Shown here: one piece after another, positions 1-12,830 of the stretch
How positions within the stretch are numbered: the stretch's first letter is position 1
Layout: each line of letters starts with the position of its first letter
DNA from: Tetrahymena thermophila SB210
Lineage: Eukaryota > Ciliophora > Oligohymenophorea > Hymenostomatida > Tetrahymenidae
DNA length: 64,000 nt
Assembly (NCBI RefSeq): GCF_000189635.1
Contig: NW_002476418.1
Span: 1-64,000 of the forward strand
Reading direction: 5' to 3'
Notes under the pieces: generated by a model
What the model was told of the DNA's origin: nothing
What the model saw: only the letters and a program-made list of their open reading frames with translations
Database searches by the model: none
Program-made: the position numbers and the translations under genes

Positions 1-180
1 TATGAAAAGAGAATAAATCAATAAATAAGTAGGAAGACTGATTTATTTATTTATTTTTTTACAATGTTAGAAATTAAATAAGAATATTTAAAAAAGAAAA
101 TCATTAATATTTTGTAATTCATCAAAATTATTAATTTCTGATAATAATTAATTAATTAATTAATAATCAAAAAAATATAA

Positions 181-3100
181 ATGGGAAATAAAAAAAAAAA
201 AATGGAGTAATAGAATAACTCTTCAAATATTCTATAAGATGTAACCATCATTATTAATTTTATTTATTATTATAAAACCTTTTTTTTAAATAAATAGTTA
301 ATGAAATCTAACTTAGAAACTCTAACTCATATTGACTTACAGTTATAGTAAGAAATATATAATTATATTTACTAATTAAATTTTTAATCATACATTTTTC
401 AATATAATATTTTTTTTAACAAAAATAAATATTTTAAAGCTTTTTCTCATTTTAGTAATTTACAAAATTAAGAATATATAAAATCTCATATATTTCATTC
501 AATCATTTATTCATAAATTAAATTTTTTTGTTATTATTTATAAAATAAATAGAAATTGTACTCTTAGTTATTAATAAATTGTATAACTTAACAATACTTT
601 AGTAAAATGTTAAAAATTAGAATCTTTAGTACTAAATTAAAAGTAATAATTTAATTTTATTATCTTAAATATCATAATTTCTTTTTGCTACCAATCTAAC
701 ATGTAGTAAGGAAACTATTTCAGATGATTAGATAAATTAATTATTTGCTTAATATTCTTGCATAAATGATTATGTTGAAACTGATAAAAATATGAGGTAA
801 ATACATTTTTTGTTAATAAATCTTAACATAGCCAACAAATTGAATAATAAATTATAACATGATCTTATATCCTAGTTATTTTTACAGTTTATAAAAGGCT
901 AAAAGTTTGAATCTTGCCTTTAAAATTATGATAAATAAAATATTAATTATTATCTTTTTATTAATTTAATAATTTAAATTAATTAAAATAGTTTTAATTT
1001 TATTTTATATTTATAGCAATGATTAAATATATGTCCAAATTTAGTTTTTCAAAAGTATTTTTTACTTTGGATATGGAGATATTCAAGAACCTAGGTAAAA
1101 TAGAAATAATGCTATTTATTTAATTGATTTATTTTTAAAGATTAAATGAAATTGAAGGTTAAGGAAATATTCTATTAGAAGAAACTATGAGCAATCTAAT
1201 TAATCTCAACAGTTTATAGCTAAATTTAGAGTACACTTTTTTTAATTTATTTTTTTTTTTAATTAAGTTCATCTTTCAATACTCATTACATTTTTCATTA
1301 TATAAACTAAATCACCCAAATTTCTCGTTTAAAATATTTGAACGAAAATCGAGAAATTAAAAAGATTTTGATAGAATGAAGGAAAAACTTGAATTTCTAG
1401 TCAAAATACCCCTAATATTGTCTGAATTTTCAAGAAATACCCTAAATTCTGCATATTTATTTCTTAATTTTTGATAATTTGTAACTTTTTAAGAAATTTT
1501 CTAATCCTCACTTCGGAGTTAGTCTTTACCTTAATTCGATGAAGAGGATTCGCGTGTGAAGCTACGGTATATTAAATAATATTTTACAATAAAAGTGGGA
1601 ATTTAATTGGAGATGAAGGTGCAGCTTCGATTTGCACATTATTACGTAAATGCAAAACACTTACTAACTTAAATATGTAGCTTTGGTAATTTTATTTTAA
1701 TAAAATTATACATATTCAGCTATATTTATTGTATTGCTTTAAAATCAAATAAATTATTTATTAAAAATATCTATTTTAAAAGGAAAAATAAAATGGGTGA
1801 CAGAGGGATATCGAGTATTGCAGAAGGAATTAGTTGTTGCGCTAAACTCACAACTTTAACTTTATATGCAGTGTACATTTTATTGATTATTGTTTAAAAA
1901 TTAAAAAAATATTTTTTAATATAATTTTATACCTAATTGCAAATAAAAACATAAAAAAGTGCAAATTTATTTGGAAAAGAAGGTGCATTTTCTATAAGTA
2001 GAACATTAAGTAGCTGCAAAATGTTGACTCATCTAGATATTGACCTCTCGTAACTAATAAATTTTTTTTTTAAGGATAAATTTAAATTAATTGTAGACAA
2101 TTTAATAATTTTTTTAATCTATTAAATCCTTAAATATTTTTTAAGTTGTCAATAATTAGAATTTATATTTCGTTTTATGTTTTATTAGTAATAATTAAAT
2201 TGGAGAAGAAGGAACATCAGCTATTTGTATGGCATTAGGTAGCTGTAAATTACTTAAGAATTTAAAATTGGTGTTACGGTAATTTTGATTTTACATTTTT
2301 TAAAAATTGAAAATATTTTTATTTTTTATATTTTTAGTAGTTTTTAAAATGTTTTAAATTATCAATTAAAGAAAATATTATAAATTTATTTATTTTATAG
2401 CATATCATTTTTTATTATAAAAGTAAAAATTAAATTGGGGATGAAGGAGGATATTCTTTAGGAATAGCATTAAGTAACTTACACTTACTTATTAATTTAA
2501 AATTATGTCTAAGGTAATTTTAATTTTACAATTTTGATAATCAAAAACAACTTAATTCAATTATTATTTTTGAGATTAGTTTAAAATTTGTAAGTAATTT
2601 GATTTACTTTATTTGAAAAGGGAAAATTAAATATGTGATGAAGGAGCATTAAACGTTGGTTTAGGTTTAAGTAAATGTAATCAACTTTAGAATTTACATA
2701 TTGAAATGGAGTAAATATCTCTTTTTATTATTTAAAAAGATGAAATAATTTATTTTTATTCAAATTAAATTTAAAAAATTTTAATTTTATTAGTTTTTAT
2801 TGGTTTATGTATTTATTATTTTTGTTAATAATAGATTTAATTAAATTGGAAATGATGGAGCTTCTGCTATTGCTAGTGCTATTGGTAAATGCAAATCCCT
2901 TACTAATCTCTAATTTTTGATTTAGTAACATAAAATTTATTTTTTAATTAAATTCTAAAATAAATTTAAATAATTAATTAAACTATTTATTTATTTGAAA
3001 AGTGGAAATTAAATTGGAGATTATGGAGCATTAAATATAGGATTAGGTTTGAGTAAATGCACTCAACTTACAAATTTACAACTTGGGATATGGTAAATTT

Positions 3101-6100
3101 ATTTCATTTATAACTTTAAAAAAAAATTATGTAAAATTTTTTCATTTAAACTGAATTAATAAACTTAAAATCTATAAAATATCTTACATTTTTAATTAAA
3201 CATGATTTGAATTAATAAAAGGTAAAATTAAATTGGGGATGATGGAGCTTCTGCCATTGGTAAAGCACTTGGTAACTGCAAATTCCTTACTAATCTCAAC
3301 TTTTAAATTTGGTAAAATTATTTTTTATTTATTTATTGATAACTTAAAATAGTTTAAATTATTTTTTTATTTTGATTTCAATTTCAAATCAAATTTAAAT
3401 AATCAGTAAATTGATTTATTTTGTTTGAAAAGGAAAAATAAAATCGGTGATAAAGGAGCATAAGATATTGGAATAGGTTTGAGTAACTGCACTCAACTTA
3501 CAAATTTACAATTTGGGATATCGTAAATTTATTTCATTTATAATTAAAAAAAATTATATCAAAGTTTTTAATTTTCAATTAAAAATAACTTAAAATTTAT
3601 AAAATGTCTTATATTTTTAATTAAACATGATTTTCATTTATAAAAGCTAAAATTAAATTGGGGATGATGGAGCTTCTGCTATTGGTAAAGCACTTGGTAA
3701 CTGCAAATTCCTTACTAATCTCAACTTTTAAATTTGGTAAAATTATTTTATATTTATTTATTGATAACTTAAAAAGTTTAAATTATTTTTTATTTTGATT
3801 TAAATTTCAAAACAAATTTAAATAGTTAATAAATTGATTTATTTTATATGAATAGGGAAAATAAAATCGGTGATAAAGGAGCATAAGATATTGGAATAGG
3901 TTTGAGTAACTGCACTCAACTTACAAATTTACAATTTGGGATAGGGTAAATTTATTTTATTTATAACTTTTAAAAAAAATTATGCAAAGTTTTTAATTTA
4001 AGCTGAATTAAAAAAACTTAAAATTTATAAAATCTTAAATTTTTAATTAAACGCGATTTGCATTTGTAAAAGCTAAAATTAAATTGGGTATGATGGAGCT
4101 TCTACTATCGGTAAAGCACTTGGTAACTGCAAATTCCTTACTAATCTCCACATTTCAATTTGGTAAAATTATTTTATATTTATTTATTGATAATTTAAAA
4201 AAGTTTAAATTATTTTCTTATTTTATTTGAAAAGGGGAAATAAAATCATTGATAAAGGAGCATAAAATATTGGATTAGGCTTGAGTAACTGCACTTAACT
4301 TATAAATTTAGAATTTGGGATATGGTAAATTTATTTTATTTATAACTTTTTAAAAAAATTATGTTGAAAATTTTAAATTTAAACTGAATTAAAAAAACTT
4401 AAAATTTATAAATTTTAAATTAAAATGATTTGCATTTATAAAAGCTAAAATTAAATTGGGGATGATGGAGCTTCTGCCATTGGTAAAGCACTTGGTAACT
4501 GCAAATTCCTTACTAATCTCAACTTTTCAATTTGGTAAAATTATTTTATATTTATTTATTGATAACTTAAAAAGTTTAAATTATTTTTTATTTTGATTTA
4601 AATTTCAAAACAAATTTAAATAGTTAATAAATTGATTTATTTTATATGAATAGGGAAAATAAAATCGGTGATAAAGGAGCATAAGATATTGGAATAGGTT
4701 TGAGTAACTGCACTCAACTTACAAATTTACAATTTGGGATATCGTAAATTTATTTCATTTATAATTAAAAAAAAATTATATCAAAGTTTTTAATTTTCAA
4801 TTAAAAATAACTTAAAATTTATAAAATCTTAAATTTTTAATTAAACGCGATTTGCATTTGTAAAAGCTAAAATTAAATTGGGGATGATGGAGCTTCTGCT
4901 ATTGGTAATGCACTTGGTAACTGCAAGTTCCTTACTAATCTCTACTTTTCAATTTGGTAAAATTATTTTATATTTATTTATTGATAACTTAAAAAGTTTA
5001 AATTATTTTTTATTTTGATTTAAATTTCAAAACAAATTTAAATAGTTAATAAATTGATTTATTTTATATGAATAGGGAAAATAAAATCGGTGATAAAGGA
5101 GCATAAGATATTGGAATAGGTTTGAGTAACTGCACTCAACTTACAAATTTACAATTTGGGATATCGTAAATTTATTTCATTTATAATTAAAAAAAAATTA
5201 TATCAAAGTTTTTAATTTTCAATTAAAAATAACTTAAAATTTATAAAATGTCTTATATTTTTAATTAAACATGATTTGCATTTATAAAAGCTAAAATTAA
5301 ATTGGGGATGATGGAGCTTCTGCTATTGGTAAAGCACTTGGTAACTGCAAGTTCCTTACTAATCTCTACTTTTCAATTTGGTAAAATTATTTTATATTTA
5401 TTTATTGATAACTTAAAAAGTTTAAATTATTTTTTATTTTGATTTAAATTTCAAAACAAATTTAAATAGTTAATAAATTGATTTATTTTATATGAATAGG
5501 GAAAATAAAATCGGTGATAAAGGAGCATAAGATATTGGAATAGGTTTGAGTAACTGCACTCAACTTACAAATTTACAATTTGGGATAGAGTAAATTTATT
5601 TTATTTATAACTTTTAAAAAAAATTATGCAAAGTTTTTAATTTAAGCTGAATTAAAAAAACTTAAAATTTATAAAATCTTAAATTTTTAATTAAACGCGA
5701 TTTGCATTTGTAAAAGCTAAAATTAAATTGGGGATGATGGAGCTTCTGCTATTGGTAATGCACTTGGTAACTGCAAGTTCCTTACTAATCTCCACTTTTC
5801 AATTTGGTAAAATTATTTTATATTTATTTATTGATAACTTAAAAAGTTTAAATTATTTTTTATTTTGATTTAAATTTCAAAACAAATTTAAATAGTTAAT
5901 AAATTGATTTATTTTATATGAATAGGGAAAATAAAATCGGTGATAAAGGAGCATAAGATATTGGAATAGGTTTGAGTAACTGCACTCAACTTACAAATTT
6001 ACAATTTGGGATAGGGTAAATTTATTTTATTTATAACTTTTAAAAAAAATTATGCAAAGTTTTTAATTTAAGCTGAATTAAAAAAACTTAAAATTTATAA

Positions 6101-8005
6101 AATCTTAAATTTTTAATTAAACGCGATTTGCATTTGTAAAAGCTAAAATTAAATTGGGGATGATGGAGCTTCTACTATCGGTAAAGCACTTGGTAACTGC
6201 AAATTCCTTACTAATCTCCACATTTCAATTTGGTAAAATTATTTTATATTTATTTATTGATAATTTAAAAAAGTTTAAATTATTTTCTTATTTTATTTGA
6301 AAAGGGGAAATAAAATCATTGATAAAGGAGCATAAAATATTGGATTAGGCTTGAGTAACTGCACTTAAATTATAAATTTAGAATTTGGTTTAAGGTAAAT
6401 TTATCTAATTTATAACTTTTTAAAAAAATTATGTTGAAAATTTTAAATTTAAACTGATTTAAAAAAACTTAAAATTTATAAATTTTAAATTAACATGATT
6501 TGCATTTATAAAAGCTAAAATTAAATTGGGGATGATGGAGCTTCTGCTATTGGTAAAGCACTTGGTAACTGCAAATTCCTTACTAATCTCAACTTTTAAA
6601 TTTGGTAAAATTATTTAATATTTATTTCTTGATAAATAACTTAAAAAGTTTAAATTATTTTTTATTTTGATTTAAATTTCAAAACAAATTTAAATAGTTA
6701 ATAAATTGATTTATTTTATATGAATAGGGAAAATAAAATCGGTGATAAAGGAGCATAAGATATTGGAATAGGTTTGAGTAACTGCACTCAGCTTACAAAT
6801 TTACAATTTGGGATATGGTAAATTTATTTCATTTATAACTTTTAAAAAAAATTATGTAAAAGTTTTTAAATAAACTGAATTAAAAATATTTTTAATTTAT
6901 AAAATGTCTTAAATTTCTAATTAAAATTCATTTGCATTTACAAAAGCAAAAATTAAATTGGGGATGATGGAGCTTCTGCTATTGGTAAAGCACTTGGTAA
7001 CTGCAAATTCCTTACTAATCTCCAATTTTCAATTTGGTAAAATTATTTTTATATATTTATTGATAAATAACTTAAAAAAGTTTATATTATTTTTTTTTTT
7101 ATTTAAATTTAAAATTAATAAATTTAAATAGTTAATAAATTGATTTATTTTGTTTGAAAAGGGGAAATAAAATCGGTGATAAAGGAGCATAAGATATTGG
7201 AATAGGTTTGAGTAACTGCACTCAACTTACAAATTTAGAATTTGGGATATGGTAAATTTATTTTATTTATAACTTTTAAAAAAAATTATTTAAAAGTATT
7301 TAATTTAAACTGATTTTAAAAAAGCTTAAAATTTATAAAATGTCTTAAACTTTTAATTAAACACGATTTTCATTTATAAAAGCTAAAATTAAATTGGAGA
7401 TGATGGAGCTTCTACTATTATTAAAGCACTCGATAACTTCAAATTCCTTACTAATCTCCACTTTTCAATAGAGTAAAATTATTTTATATTTATTTATTGA
7501 TAACTAAAAAAGTTGAAATTATTTTTTTTATTTTGATTTAAATTTCAAAACAAATTTAAATAATCAGTAAAATGATTTATTTTATTTAAAAAGGAACAAT
7601 AAAATCAGTAATAAAGAATCATAAAATATTGGATTATGTTTGAGTAAAATCACTTAACTTACAAATTTAGTTTTTAGCTCAGAGTAAATTTCATTTATTA
7701 TTTTAAAAATAAAATCATTTTAAGGTTTTTAAGATGTTATTTAAAATATCTTTATTTTATAAGTAATAATGAAGCATTTCTAAAATCCAAAGAAATTATC
7801 AACTGTAAAAATATAAAGTTGTTGAATCTATCTATAAAGTAAATACATTTTTTTGTTTAAAAATAGATAATTTTAAGTAAAATTATTTATTTATCTAAAC
7901 AATAAATTTATATTTATTAAAAGAGAATTGTCTGAAGAAAAAAAAAGAAAAATCAAAAGATTAGCTTAAAATATAAAAAGATTAGTCAAATTAAATATAG
8001 ATTGA
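181..8005 (+). CDS. Leucine-rich-repeat (RNI-like) protein, 37 exons, 1074 aa
   Basis: The gene encodes an LRR solenoid of the ribonuclease-inhibitor type, probably a binding scaffold; the partner is unknown. Exons: 181-240, 298-347, 707-796, 1017-1094, 1141-1230, then thirty exons of exactly 90 nt starting at 1596 and ending at 7683, then 7764-7838 and 7924-8005 with stop TGA at 8003. All internal introns are phase 2, and the total of 3225 nt divides by three. A typical exon reads as N-Q-I-G-D-D-G-A-S followed by L-G-N-C and L-T-N-L, one 30-residue repeat per exon. From 3003 on, two exon types alternate. No signal peptide or membrane segment is seen. The start at 181 is in frame with the ATG at 202 and is conserved in the truncated sister at 10541. 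Exons 2 to 4 are the least certain. Confidence 0.85.
1231..1595 (+). other. Long intron in the LRR gene with probable inserted sequence
   Basis: At 365 bp this intron is about three times the length of its neighbours. It contains a hairpin around 1318-1358 (arms of 9 bp, aatttctcg and cgagaaatt) and an unusually GC-rich patch around 1505-1567. No coding exon with the gene's phase was found in it. It may hold a decayed insertion. Confidence 0.4.
1596..7683 (+). repeat. Array of thirty 90-nt LRR exons, each with its intron
   Basis: Exon starts are 1596, 1783, 1960, 2189, 2424, 2621, 2835, 3003, 3222, 3433, 3647, 3856, 4073, 4235, 4445, 4654, 4867, 5076, 5291, 5500, 5717, 5926, 6143, 6305, 6515, 6728, 6947, 7162, 7383 and 7594. 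Each is 90 nt long. From about 3220 the unit is an exon pair with intron, about 425 bp. Intron sequences in the pairs are nearly as conserved as exons, a sign of recent unequal exchange. Repeats nearer the 5' end (before 3000) are older and more diverged. Confidence 0.9.
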
Positions 8006-9060
8006 ATTTATATTTATTTATTAATAGTAAATAAAAATTATTGAATATAAAAATTGTAAAATGAGTATATTTTTTATTTAATTCCATTTTTTGGAAAAAA
8101 CAACTGAAAAATATAATAATTTAATAAAAATTAAAACAAATAAATAAAATGTTTTATATATTATGGTTTATTTAATGTTGGAAACTACATAAATTCAAAC
8201 CGATTTCTATTTGTGTTATTAACTCTATATTATCATAAAATACTAGCAAGCTAAAAATTTTTAGTAAAAGATAAGATTATAATAAATAAATTATACTTTC
8301 TTTTTTTCTATTTTATTTATCAATAAATAAATTTAAATTAATTAGTTTTATATTATGAGTTTTTTTCTGAACAGATTTTTAAAGTTAGAAGTAACCTTCT
8401 ATATTTATTTTTTTGATCATCAAATAGTATAATTTCTCTCCTGCTTAAAAAAAATAAATAAATAATAGTATTTACTAAGGTAATAATTAAAAATCATGAC
8501 TGTTAGATAGTTTTAGATATTTGATTAACTATTTTGTTTTGGATTTTTAATTTAAATAACAAATTTAATTATTTTCTGCTCGTTAATAATAGGGATACCG
8601 AATTTGAAATTTGTTAATTATTAATAATTAAAAATGTAAGAATAGACAGATATACAATAAGCTATAGAAATATTTCAATTAAAAAAAGCAAATAAGAATG
8701 ATTAAATATTTTAAATTTATCTTTCATTTTCTTTTTATCATTCATTTACTTACTACTGTAAAACCAAAATAAAACATATCATATTTTAATACTATCAAGC
8801 TAAAATAAGTGTGTAAAGATAATAATGTAATCTTTCTTTTTTCTATTTTATTTATTAATAAATAAATTTAAATTGTTAAATTTAACAAAGTGATAACTTT
8901 TTTTCTGAACAAATTTAATTAGCTAGCAGTAAATTTTTTAATTTATTTCTCTGATCAGCAAATTTAACAATTTATTTTTGTAACATTTAAATAAAAAACA
9001 GTATTATACTAAAATAGTAATTAAATAAATTAATTCTACCCCCTAAAAGAACACATTAAA
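8006..9060. other. Intergenic spacer with an internal direct repeat
   Basis: No gene is seen. Two stretches, about 8222-8445 and 8775-8985, are diverged direct repeats sharing the order: a ...atactatcaagctaaaa-like block, a T-rich block with ctattttattta, a ttctgaacaaattt-like block and a gatcagcaaat-like block. The same arrangement recurs at about 12070-12750 in the right segmental copy. Confidence 0.5.
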
Positions 9061-9990
9061 ATGAAAATTTTAATATTGATTCTTCTTATTAGCTTCTGCT
9101 ATGCTTAAGTTAACCTTAGAAGTGGTTAATAAATGAATACTTTAAGTTAATGTTAAAAACCTTGTCTTTTATAGAAAGATAAGCTTTTGAAAGGTGCTGC
9201 TATTGGATATCCTGCAAACGTTAACAATGATGATAAATATATAGACATTTCAGGCATTTACGAAAATGATAAGCTTTATTTGTGCTGCGACTAATAGAGA
9301 ACCTTTGATTTCTTGGATGGCTTGATAGTCCCTGATTTTGTAAATGTAAAAAGCTTAAATTTAGATGATTTAAATCAGATTGAAGTCAATATTAGAAAAG
9401 AAGAAAACCCTAATTAATTTAAAATTTAAATTAATCATCGTTTGTTTTTAGAGAGTAGCTCTTTAAGTTTCATCAAACAGATAGCCATAGGCAAATATGA
9501 CTACTGTCTTATAAAAAATTGACCCTAATTCATGCCAAAAATCTTTACAAGTTGGGATGGTATTTTCTTGAATCTCGGTAAAACAGTTGTAACATCAATG
9601 TATCTTGGATGTGAATCTTCCTTAAATATCTATCTCTCAACAAGCAAAAATTATACTAAAGAAGAAATTACCAATATTTACTGGTAGCATATTTAGAATA
9701 ATACACTTTTAACTCTTTGCAAAAACTTTGAGGGCTGTGAATATGCAGGAAAGAGTGGTTGGACAAGAGGAGTTTAACTTTTAGGAGATGATTAAAGCTT
9801 TTAAATGTTCTTAAGAAGCATAGGCTTATAAAATTACACATATTTAACCCCATTAAAAGAATTTAACATCTAAAATGATATAACAGTCATAAATTCTTAT
9901 AATCTCTTTAATCAAGAATCTTCAAGTACTTAGGAATGTAGTTTAAAGCAGTGGAATTACAAATATAATCAATCTTAACTTACATCCTGA
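9061..9990 (+). pseudogene. Frameshifted copy of a secreted-protein gene
   Basis: This is the sister of the intact gene at 12831-13760. It begins with the same signal peptide (MKILILILLISFCYA) and stays in frame to about 9435. There it has four extra bases relative to the sister, giving an in-frame TGA at 9520 after 153 codons. At least one further length difference near 9535-9570 accompanies the change. From about 9600 to the TGA at 9988 the reading frame again matches the sister closely. A short secreted product from the 5' half is possible, but loss of function is the simpler reading. Sequencing error is not excluded. Confidence 0.75.
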
Positions 9991-10540
9991 GGAAAAAGTA
10001 TCATAATAATAGGAATAAATAATTTTATATAAATAAAATTAAAAATAATTTTTTTTAAAATGCTATAAAATAAAATATATATAAATATATAATTACATAT
10101 AAAATATTGAATATGATTTTTTTTAATACCTTCAAATTATTTGGCAGATAACATTTATTTATGATAGAATACTTCTGCAAATAGAAGCTTCTCAATTTAA
10201 GCATAAAAAATTAAAAAAGTTTTTAAAATGTTTGTTATTTTATTGATTTAATATAATATATTACATAAAAAAATATTTTTTGTAATAATGGTGTCAAAGT
10301 TAAAATTCTAAAGAATTATACCTCAAAAAACATAAAAAATTGTAATTTTATACAGGTTTAAATTCCAGTATTTACAATATATATCTTTTTATAAAAAGAG
10401 AAAATAAGGAGACTGATTTATTAATATATTTTTTAGAATGGTACAAATTAAATAAGAATATTTAAAAAGAAAGTCAATAATATTTCGTAATTAATCAAAA
10501 TTATTAATTTCTGGTAATAATTAATAATCAAAGAAAATTA
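9991..10540. other. Intergenic spacer at the segmental junction
   Basis: AT-rich sequence without a convincing gene. The homologous unit ends near 10320 and the next begins near 10394. The short junction sequence of about 70 bp shows no terminal repeats that I could identify. Confidence 0.5.
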
Positions 10541-11148
10541 ATGGTAAATAAATAAAAAAAAATGGAGTAATAGAATAACTCTTTAAATATTCTATAAGAT
10601 GTATCCATCATTATTAATTTTATTTATTATTATAAAACCTTTTTTTAAATAAATAGTTAATGAAATCTAACTTAGAAACTCAAACTCATATTGACTTACA
10701 GTTAAAGTAAGGAGAAAAAAATTTATTAATAAAATTTTTGTCATATATTTTTCAATCTTATACTTTTTTTTATAAAAAAAATATTTTAAAGCTTTTTCTC
10801 ATTTTAGTAATTTACAAAATTAAGAAAATATAAAATCTCATATATTTCATTCAATCATTTATTCATAAATTAAATTTTTTTGTTATTATTTATAAAATAA
10901 ATAGAAATTGTACTCTTAGTTAAAAACAAATTGATTAACTTAACAATACTTTAGTAAAATGTTAAAAGTTAGAATCTTTAGTATTAAATCTAAAGTAATA
11001 ATTTAACTTTATTATCTTAAATATCATAATTTCTTTTTGCTACAAATTTAACATGTAGTAAGGAAAATATTTCAGATGAGAAGATAAATTAATTATTTGC
11101 TTAATATTCTTACCTAAAGGATTATGTTGAAACTGATAATAATATGAG
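10541..11148 (+). pseudogene. Truncated LRR gene: first three exons only
   Basis: Exons 10541-10600, 10657-10706 and 11059-11148 have the same lengths (60, 50 and 90 nt) and phases as exons 1 to 3 of the gene at 181. The introns align too, differing by small indels such as the T run after aaaacc. Beyond about 11330 homology stops and none of the 90-nt IGD-type exons follow. The remnant could encode only about 66 residues of the family's N-terminus unless it is spliced to new exons downstream. Confidence 0.7.
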
Positions 11149-11329
11149 GTAAATACAATTTTTTTGTTAATAAATCTTAAAATAACCAACAAATTGTTTA
11201 ATAAATTATAACATTATCTTATATATAACTTTTTACAATTAATAAAAAGCTGAAAGTTTGAATTTTGCTTTTAAAATTATGATAAATAAAATATTAAATT
11301 TATCTTTTTCTTAATTTAATAATTTAATT

Positions 11330-12060
11330 TATGACAATAAATTTCCCATAATTTCGGTTCTGTTAAATGTCGATTGAGATGCTGTTCGGTTCTGTTAATT
11401 TAAATTTTCTGAAATTTAAAATAATAATTTTATGTAAAGATATTTTTAAAAAATGAATACATTAAATATAAATTCTCTTTATTTAATTAAACATTTTTAT
11501 AATTAATCTTTTATTAGAGTAATTAATTCACAAATTAAGATTTAAGACGAAATCTTTTTTCATTTATTAGATATCATGCTTTAGAAAAAATATATTCACT
11601 TGGAAAATTTGAAGCTTTTAAACTCAAATAGTTACACAAGCAACATATTTTCTCAATATTAGTCATTGGTAAAATAAACCCAAACTAATTACATATTCAA
11701 TTTTTCCTCTTTTTAGATATTATTGTTCTTTATTAATTTAATCAAATAAATAGATTAGGAACAAAAAAATAAGCAAATATTTCTCAAAAAGACTTCAGCT
11801 AAATTTAATTAAGTAATATAAATATATAACATATTATATAGCAAAATACCGTACAAAAATATAGTGGTTGGCATGCCACTTTTATGAAATAGATTTTTTA
11901 GTTATTTATAAATTTTAAATTTATTTTTTATTTTTATTTAAATAAAATTGGTAGAGACAAATTTTTTACAGTATTTTGGATTTAATATAATTTTATTTTT
12001 TTTAAATATATATCAAGAGTCTTATTGAAATAATTCAATTTTTTCTAATTACTAATGTAA
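11330..12060. other. Unique sequence replacing the LRR array
   Basis: This stretch has no counterpart in the left segmental copy. It opens with a GC-richer patch in which cggttctgtta occurs twice (about 11355 and 11389). A short open exon-like stretch at 11571-11668 is bounded by ...ttattag and gtaaaat, and a second follows the acceptor near 11716. They might be new 3' exons for the truncated LRR gene, but phase cannot be settled. Confidence 0.35.
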
Positions 12061-12830
12061 AAAGCAAAATAAAATATATCATAAAATACTAGCAAGCTAA
12101 AACATTTTAGTAAAGATAAGATTTTTATATGATGAGTTTTTTTCTGAATAGATTTTTATAGTTAGAAGTAACCTTCTTTATTTATTTTTTTTGATTAGTA
12201 AATAAAATAATTTGTCGATTGCTGATAAGAAAAAGAAAAAAAAAATAGTATTTACTAAGATAATAATTAAATATCCTGACTTTTAGACAGTTGATTAGTA
12301 ATTTTGCTTTGGATTTTTAATTTAAATAACAAATTTAATTATTTTCTGCTCGTTAATAATAGGGATATGAAATTGAAATTTGTTAATTATTAATAATTAA
12401 AAATGTAAGAATAGACAGAAACACAATAAGCTATAGAAATATTTCAATTAAAAAAAGCAAATAAGAATGATTAAATATTCTAAATTTACTTTTCTTTTTC
12501 TTTTTATCATTCATTTACTTACTACTGTAAAACCAAAATAAAACATATAATATTTTAATACTATCAAGCTAAAATAATTGTGTAAAGATAATAATGTAAA
12601 ATTTCTTTTTTTCTATTTTATTTATTAATAAATAAATTTAAATTGTTAAATGTAACAAATGATAACTTTTTTTTCTGAACAAATTTAATTAGTCAGCAGA
12701 ATATTTTTTAATTTATTTCTCTGATCAGCAAATTTAACAATTTATTTTTCTAACATTTAAATAAAAAACAGTATTATACTAAAATAGTAATTAAATAAAT
12801 TAATACTACTCCCTATAAGAACAAATTAAA

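Larger units (their letters stand above)
1..10320. repeat. Left copy of a tandem segmental duplication (full-length)
   Basis: Positions 1 to about 990 match 10394 to about 11330 closely, and about 8225-10320 matches about 12065-14087. The left copy therefore holds a complete unit: LRR gene, spacer and secreted-protein gene. The match covers introns and intergenic DNA as well as exons, so duplication was recent. The true left edge may lie outside the window. Confidence 0.8.
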
